Shown here piece by piece: positions 6,243-9,303 of a stretch of DNA of 9,303 bases. The DNA comes from Gammaproteobacteria bacterium (GTDB taxonomy: Bacteria; Pseudomonadota; Gammaproteobacteria; Steroidobacterales; Rariloculaceae). Position 1 is the first letter of the stretch. Each line of letters starts with the position of its first letter. The position numbers were made by a program, and so were the translations under genes. The DNA lies in NCBI GenBank assembly GCA_016927175.1, contig JAFGNC010000277.1, forward strand, positions 1-9,303. The letters are read 5' to 3'. Below the pieces are notes generated by a model. It made no database searches and had not been told where the DNA came from. It saw only the letters and a program-made list of their open reading frames with translations.

Positions 6243-7031
6243 TTGCCTCTCTCCGACAGCGAAATTTTCCTGCTCGGCGCCGTCACGAGCCTGCTAGCGG
6301 GGCTCGGTACCACGATCGGCGCGCTCGCCGTGTTCCTGCTGCGCCGGCCGTCCGAGCGCGTCATGGTCGGGTTGATCAGCGGCGCGGCGGGCGTCATGCT
6401 CGCCGCGGCATTTTTCTCGCTGCTGCAGCCGGCGTTCGAGCACGCGCGGGCCAGCTCGGAGCTCGAGGCCGCCGGTGTCCTCAGCGTCGTCGCCGGCGTG
6501 TTCGCCGGCGCGGCGGCGCTGTACCTGATCCATCGACGTGCGCCGCACGAGCATTTCGAGCGCGGGCGGGAGGGGCCTCGGAACCCCCGTTTCAGCCGGC
6601 TCTGGCTGTTCGTCATCGCGATCACGCTGCACAATTTTCCGGAGGGTATGGCCGTCGGCGTCGGGTTCGCCGGCGGCGACGTCTCGAACGGCATCGCGCT
6701 CGGAGCGGGTATCGGCCTGCAGAACGTACCGGAGGGGCTCGCCGTCGGCGTGTCGCTGCTCGCGATCGGTTACCGGCAGGCCGTCGCCTTCTGGGTCGGC
6801 AGCCTGACCGGACTCGTCGAGCCGATCGGCGGCGTGATCGGCGCCGGCGCGATCGCGCTGGCCGCGCCGGCGATGCCGGCGATCCTCGGGGTCGCGGCCG
6901 GCGGCATGCTGTTCATCATCAGCGACGAGATCATCCCCGAGACGCACCGCGGTTCGCACCGGGATCTGGCGACGTTCGCGCTCCTTTCGGGCGTCATCGT
7001 CATGATGTTGATGAATTATGGGCTCGATTGA
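6243..7031 (+). CDS. ZIP-family divalent metal transporter, GufA/ZIP11-like
   Basis: A 262-residue inner-membrane protein with about eight hydrophobic segments (roughly 7-33, 40-62, 78-97, 119-140, 148-172, 181-204, 208-228, 242-260). The fourth carries H130-N-F-P-E134-G and the fifth Q160-N-V-P-E164-G, the paired metal-site motifs of ZIP transporters. Gln rather than His in the second motif, plus EPIGG at 193-197, is as I recall in the GufA/ZIP11 branch rather than ZupT. The short loop PHEHFER (101-107) is a modest histidine-containing segment before TM4. Expected role: import of zinc or related divalent metal ions into the cytoplasm; the exact metal cannot be told. Translation starts at TTG with a good GAGGAT. 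It follows soxR by 33 bp on the same strand, so the two may share a transcript and SoxR may influence it. Confidence 0.88.
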   Translation: MPLSDSEIFLLGAVTSLLAGLGTTIGALAVFLLRRPSERVMVGLISGAAGVMLAAAFFSLLQPAFEHARASSELEAAGVLSVVAGVFAGAAALYLIHRRAPHEHFERGREGPRNPRFSRLWLFVIAITLHNFPEGMAVGVGFAGGDVSNGIALGAGIGLQNVPEGLAVGVSLLAIGYRQAVAFWVGSLTGLVEPIGGVIGAGAIALAAPAMPAILGVAAGGMLFIISDEIIPETHRGSHRDLATFALLSGVIVMMLMNYGLD

Positions 7032-7072
7032 TGCCTTCGAGCAGCAGGTCGAGCCGAACGGAGCGCGAAATG

Positions 7073-7081
7073 TGATATGTT
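7073..7081 (+). promoter_or_regulatory. Candidate extended -10 promoter of the HU-like gene
   Basis: TGATATGTT fits TGn followed by a -10 like TATGTT. No good -35 lies 16-18 bases upstream, which extended -10 promoters can do without. Transcription would start near 7088 and give a leader of about 56 bases containing the hairpin at 7095-7113. Confidence 0.35.
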
Positions 7082-7094
7082 CCGCGCGGTTTCA

Positions 7095-7113
7095 CTCGGC
7101 ACTGTGCGCCGAG
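7095..7113 (+). repeat. Small hairpin between the ZIP and HU-like genes
   Basis: CTCGGC (7095-7100) and GCCGAG (7108-7113) are perfect complements around the 7-base loop ACTGTGC. There is no T-run behind it, so it is a weak terminator candidate at best. It would lie in the leader of the HU-like mRNA, 30 bases before the start codon. Confidence 0.4.
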
Positions 7114-7143
7114 CCTCGTCAACTATTGAAAAGAGTATGGAGC

Positions 7144-7455
7144 ATGGCAACAAAAGGTAGCCCGCCGACGAAGTCGGAAGTTCTTGCGCAAATTTCGAAG
7201 GACACGGGATTGTCCCGAAAGGACGTCAACGCGGTCTTCGATTCGCTGAACGGGATCATGCGCAAGAGCCTGCGCGCCCACGGCCTCTTCACTCTTCCCG
7301 GCCTGATGAAGCTGAAGGTCGTGAAGAAGCCTGCCACGAAGGCGCGCGAGGGCGTGAATCCCTTCACCGGAGAGAAGATGACGTTCAAAGCCAAACCCGC
7401 GAGCAAGAAGGTTCGCGTGCTGCCGCTGAAGAGCGTCAAGGACATGGTGAGCTAG
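7144..7455 (+). CDS. HU/IHF-family histone-like DNA-binding protein
   Basis: A 103-residue basic protein. TKSEVLAQISKDTGLSRKDV (9-28) is the N-terminal helix pair of HU-type proteins. FTLPGLMKLKVV (49-60) is the beta-saddle, KAREGVNPFTGEKM (66-79) is the DNA-inserting arm with the key proline P73, and VLPLKSVKDMV (92-102) is the C-terminal helix. It is slightly longer than E. coli HU (90) because of an N-terminal lead and the LPGL variant common in Xanthomonadales-type relatives. It should bind and bend DNA as a homodimer in the nucleoid. The ATG at 7144 is chosen because MATKG leads directly into the fold. AAGAG (7131-7135) is 8 bases upstream, while the 42-residue longer frame from 7018 overlaps the transporter and adds nothing HU-like. 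Confidence 0.92.
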   Translation: MATKGSPPTKSEVLAQISKDTGLSRKDVNAVFDSLNGIMRKSLRAHGLFTLPGLMKLKVVKKPATKAREGVNPFTGEKMTFKAKPASKKVRVLPLKSVKDMVS

Positions 7456-7489
7456 CACCGAATTCGGGGCACGCAGCACGATCGATCGC

Positions 7490-7506
7490 GGGGCTTGCGG
7501 CGCCCC
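7490..7506 (+). terminator. GC-rich hairpin after the HU-like gene, possible weak terminator
   Basis: GGGGC (7490-7494), a 7-base loop and GCCCC (7502-7506) lie 35 bases after the HU-like stop codon. The T-run of a rho-independent terminator is missing, so the function is uncertain. The rest of the 184-bp gap (7456-7639) holds a C-run at 7564-7570 and the short dyads described in the findings, but no gene that I can support. Confidence 0.3.
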
Positions 7507-7639
7507 GACCGGTCGAGCTGCGGCCCCTTCCCATCCTCCGGCGAGCCGGCGCCTCCGCCCGCACCCCCCCGAATCGGGAGGGAGAAGGTAGGTGAATACT
7601 GCATAGGCGACCCACCTCGGTCGCTCTAGTATTTGCCAA

Positions 7640-8050
7640 ATGGCGAGAGCACTCATCCCGGCGCTTGTCCTCTTCCTGCCCGGCTCCTTCCTGCCCGGTT
7701 CCGCCCTGGCGAACGACTTCCCGACGCAGGCGCGGGTGGAGTTCGTGCTCGGCTGCATGCACGAGAAGGGCGGGCAGAGCTACGACACGCTCTACCCGTG
7801 TGTCTGTCTGATCGACCGCATCGCCGCCTCCATGAGTTACGCCGAGTTCGCCGAAGCCGAGGTCTTCGCGCAACTGCGCTCGACGCCGGGTGAGCGGGGC
7901 GGCGTATTTCGCGACCCCGAGAAGGCGCAACGACTGACCGAGAAGCTCGAGGCGGTCAAAGAACGAGGCGAAGCCGCCTGTGTCGTCGGCGGCGGTGACT
8001 CGACCGAACAGGGGAGGACGCAGGACACGCCGAACGCAGACGCCCCATAA
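7640..8050 (+). CDS. Small secreted cysteine-containing protein encoded just upstream of xoxF
   Basis: A 136-residue protein that I cannot assign to a named family. Residues 1-24 form a signal peptide (cleavage predicted after SALA), whose hydrophobic core contains FLPGS twice in tandem (12-21). The mature part is short and mostly helical in appearance: VEFVLGCMHEKG at 33-44, LYPCVCLIDRIAASMSYAEF at 51-70, and a charged helix DPEKAQRLTEKLEAVKERGE at 92-111 followed by AACVVGGG. There are four cysteines (C39, C54, C56, C114), suggesting two disulfides or a C-x-C metal or thiol site. The tail from 118 on is polar and probably disordered. It ends 21 bp before xoxF, whose ribosome binding site lies in the gap, so an operon is likely. 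It does not resemble MxaI, XoxG or XoxJ. No Shine-Dalgarno sequence precedes its ATG. A role beside the dehydrogenase is inferred from position only. Confidence 0.8.
   Translation: MARALIPALVLFLPGSFLPGSALANDFPTQARVEFVLGCMHEKGGQSYDTLYPCVCLIDRIAASMSYAEFAEAEVFAQLRSTPGERGGVFRDPEKAQRLTEKLEAVKERGEAACVVGGGDSTEQGRTQDTPNADAP
7673..7702 (+). repeat. Tandem 15-bp repeat inside the signal-peptide region
   Basis: TTCCTGCCCGGCTCC (7673-7687) is followed directly by TTCCTGCCCGGTTCC (7688-7702), with one mismatch. In frame, each unit encodes Phe-Leu-Pro-Gly-Ser. This is a recent-looking in-frame duplication within the hydrophobic core of the signal peptide. Confidence 0.85.
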
Positions 8051-8060
8051 CGCCAACGTT

Positions 8061-8069
8061 AGGAGAAGG
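8061..8069 (+). promoter_or_regulatory. Strong ribosome binding site of xoxF
   Basis: AGGAGAAGG: AGGAG ends 6 bases before the ATG at 8072, close to the ideal spacing. This contrasts with the missing site in front of the preceding gene. Confidence 0.75.
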
Positions 8070-8071
8070 TC

Positions 8072-9303
8072 ATGAGCACGAAGCGCTATCTGTTGTCGAT
8101 GGCCGTAGTACTGCCGTGCGTTGCGGCGGCCAACGACGAACTCCAGGACCTGATCGACGATCCCGACAACTGGGCCATTTGGGGCGGCGATTACGCCGGC
8201 ACGCGATACAGCGAGCTGGATCAGATCGACCGTCGCAACGTGGGCGACCTGCAGGTGGCCTGGACGTTCTCGACCGGCGTCCTGCGCGGGCACGAAGGCG
8301 GTCCTCTCGTGATCGGCGACACGCTGTACGTGCACACCCCGTTCCCGAACAAGGTGTACTCGATCAACCTGCCCGACCAGTCGATCAACTGGGTCTATTC
8401 GCCGACCCAGAGCACCGACACGATCCCGGTCATGTGCTGCGACACCGTCAATCGCGGTCTCGCCTACGCCGACGGCAAGATCTTCCTGCAGCAGGCCGAC
8501 ACGACCCTGGTCGCGCTCGACGCCGAGAGCGGGGAGGCGCTGTGGAGCGCGGTGAACGGCGACCCGGCGCGCGGCGAGACCAACACGAACGCGCCGCTGG
8601 TCATCAAAGACAAGGTCATCACCGGGATCAGCGGAGGCGAGTACGGCGTGCGCGGCTTCGTCGTCGCCTACGACATCGACACCGGCGAGGAAGCCTGGAA
8701 GGCCTACAGCGTGGGGCCGGACGAGGAGTTGCTGGTCGACCCCGAGAACACGACTCATCTCGGCCAGCCGATAGGCGAGAACTCGAGCCTCGACACGTGG
8801 GAAGGCGACCAGTGGCAGCTCGGCGGCGGCACGACGTGGGGCTGGTTCACCTACGACCCGGAGCTCGATCTGCTCTATTACGGCAGCGGCAACCCGGGCA
8901 CGTGGAATCCGGTAGCGCGCCCCGGCGACAACCGCTGGAGCATGACATTGTTCGCCCGCGATCCCGACGACGGCATGGCGAAGTGGGTCTACCAGATGAC
9001 GCCGCACGACGAGTGGGATTACGACGGCGTCAACGAGAACGTGCTGGTCGACCTCGAGATCGACGGCCAGGAGCGCCCGGCGCTGGTTCACTTCGATCGC
9101 AACGGCTTTGCCTACGCGCTCGATCGCGAGACCGGTGAGCTGCTGAGCGCGGAGAAGTACGACCCGGCCGTGAACTGGGCGACCGGCGTCGACCCGGAGA
9201 CGGGGCGCCCGCAGGTCGTCGCGGAGTACAGCACGGATCAGAACGGCGAGGACTTCAACACCGAGAACATCTGCCCCGCGGCGCTCGGCACGAAGGACCA
9301 GCA
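8072..9303 (+). CDS. xoxF: XoxF-type lanthanide- and PQQ-dependent methanol/alcohol dehydrogenase (3' end beyond window)
   Basis: The first 410 residues of a quinoprotein dehydrogenase (family length about 600), open to the window edge. A signal peptide (1-20, cleavage after VAAA) sends it to the periplasm, where it should oxidise methanol or other primary alcohols and pass electrons to a cytochrome c. The propeller shows WAIWGGDYAGTRYSEL (34-49), WTFSTGVLRGHEGGP (64-78), the adjacent-cysteine motif CCDTVNRG (122-129) typical of PQQ methanol dehydrogenases, GISGGEYGVRG (185-195), GGGTTWGW (251-258), GSGNPGTWNP (271-280), RPGDNRWSMT (283-292) and TPHDEWDYDGVN (310-321). Active-site residues by family comparison are E190, N274, catalytic D316 and D318. 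The D-Y-D pair marks the lanthanide-binding XoxF clade, whereas calcium-dependent MxaF has D-Y-A. The spacings E190-N274 (84) and E190-D316 (126) agree with known XoxF to within a residue. Its partners (xoxG cytochrome, xoxJ) would be expected to the right. Confidence 0.94.
   Translation, partial: MSTKRYLLSMAVVLPCVAAANDELQDLIDDPDNWAIWGGDYAGTRYSELDQIDRRNVGDLQVAWTFSTGVLRGHEGGPLVIGDTLYVHTPFPNKVYSINLPDQSINWVYSPTQSTDTIPVMCCDTVNRGLAYADGKIFLQQADTTLVALDAESGEALWSAVNGDPARGETNTNAPLVIKDKVITGISGGEYGVRGFVVAYDIDTGEEAWKAYSVGPDEELLVDPENTTHLGQPIGENSSLDTWEGDQWQLGGGTTWGWFTYDPELDLLYYGSGNPGTWNPVARPGDNRWSMTLFARDPDDGMAKWVYQMTPHDEWDYDGVNENVLVDLEIDGQERPALVHFDRNGFAYALDRETGELLSAEKYDPAVNWATGVDPETGRPQVVAEYSTDQNGEDFNTENICPAALGTKDQ

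Noticed and set aside
6243..7031. A lanthanide importer serving XoxF
   Set aside because: The protein has ordinary ZIP motifs; known lanthanide uptake uses TonB receptors and ABC systems, and proximity alone is not enough.
7018..7143. Upstream extension of the HU-like protein
   Set aside because: The extra residues overlap the transporter stop and cover the likely promoter and leader hairpin; HU homology begins after the ATG at 7144.
7436..9091. Open frame of 551 codons on the minus strand
   Set aside because: Antisense to the xoxF operon and the end of the HU-like gene; the xoxF frame has strong family motifs and this product has none.
8116..9138. Alternative 340-codon frame inside xoxF
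   Set aside because: Out of frame with the clear XoxF protein; the translation is Arg-rich and unrecognisable.
8072..9303. Calcium-dependent MxaF as the identity of the PQQ enzyme
   Set aside because: Residue 318 is Asp, not Ala, and no MxaI-like subunit is seen in the window.

Overview
GC-rich, densely packed bacterial chromosomal DNA, most likely from a gammaproteobacterium. Supporting signs are a SoxR with the full [2Fe-2S] cysteine set that is very close to enterobacterial SoxR, an HU-like protein of the type I associate with Xanthomonadales-like genomes, an outer-membrane porin, and several signal-peptide proteins of an uncharacterised family common in Steroidobacter-like and acidobacterial genomes. 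The taxonomic call is inference from protein style. No tRNA, rRNA, CRISPR array or insertion sequence is visible.

Layout. Minus strand, 1-1762: the N-terminal part of a porin (runs off the left edge) and, upstream of it, a zinc-dependent alcohol dehydrogenase with its own candidate terminator. The 258-bp gap between them holds two further inverted repeats. Plus strand, 1928-3085: a cytoplasmic serine hydrolase of the beta-lactamase/esterase superfamily starting with GTG and divergent from the dehydrogenase. It converges, with a 27-bp gap, on a minus-strand secreted protein (3113-4309). That protein is transcribed divergently, 44 bp apart, from a distant paralogue (4354-5190), which is followed by a small secreted DUF6152-type protein (5285-5698). 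Next on the plus strand come soxR (5748-6209), a GufA/ZIP11-like metal transporter with a TTG start (6243-7031) and an HU-like DNA-binding protein (7144-7455). The right end holds a two-gene unit: a small cysteine-containing secreted protein of unknown function (7640-8050) and, 21 bp later, the first 410 codons of a PQQ-dependent methanol/alcohol dehydrogenase. Its Asp-Tyr-Asp active-site signature marks it as the lanthanide-dependent XoxF type (8072 to the right edge).

How the genes might work together. XoxF oxidises methanol or another alcohol in the periplasm; the small secreted protein is probably co-expressed with it. The zinc alcohol dehydrogenase is a cytoplasmic NAD(P)-linked enzyme. 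The secreted paralogue pair plus the DUF6152 protein look like an envelope module of unknown function. SoxR may read redox-active compounds and could act on its neighbours, although I saw no SoxR box. The best leads for new biology are the xoxF-linked cysteine protein and the divergent paralogue/DUF6152 cluster; neither has a function I can name.
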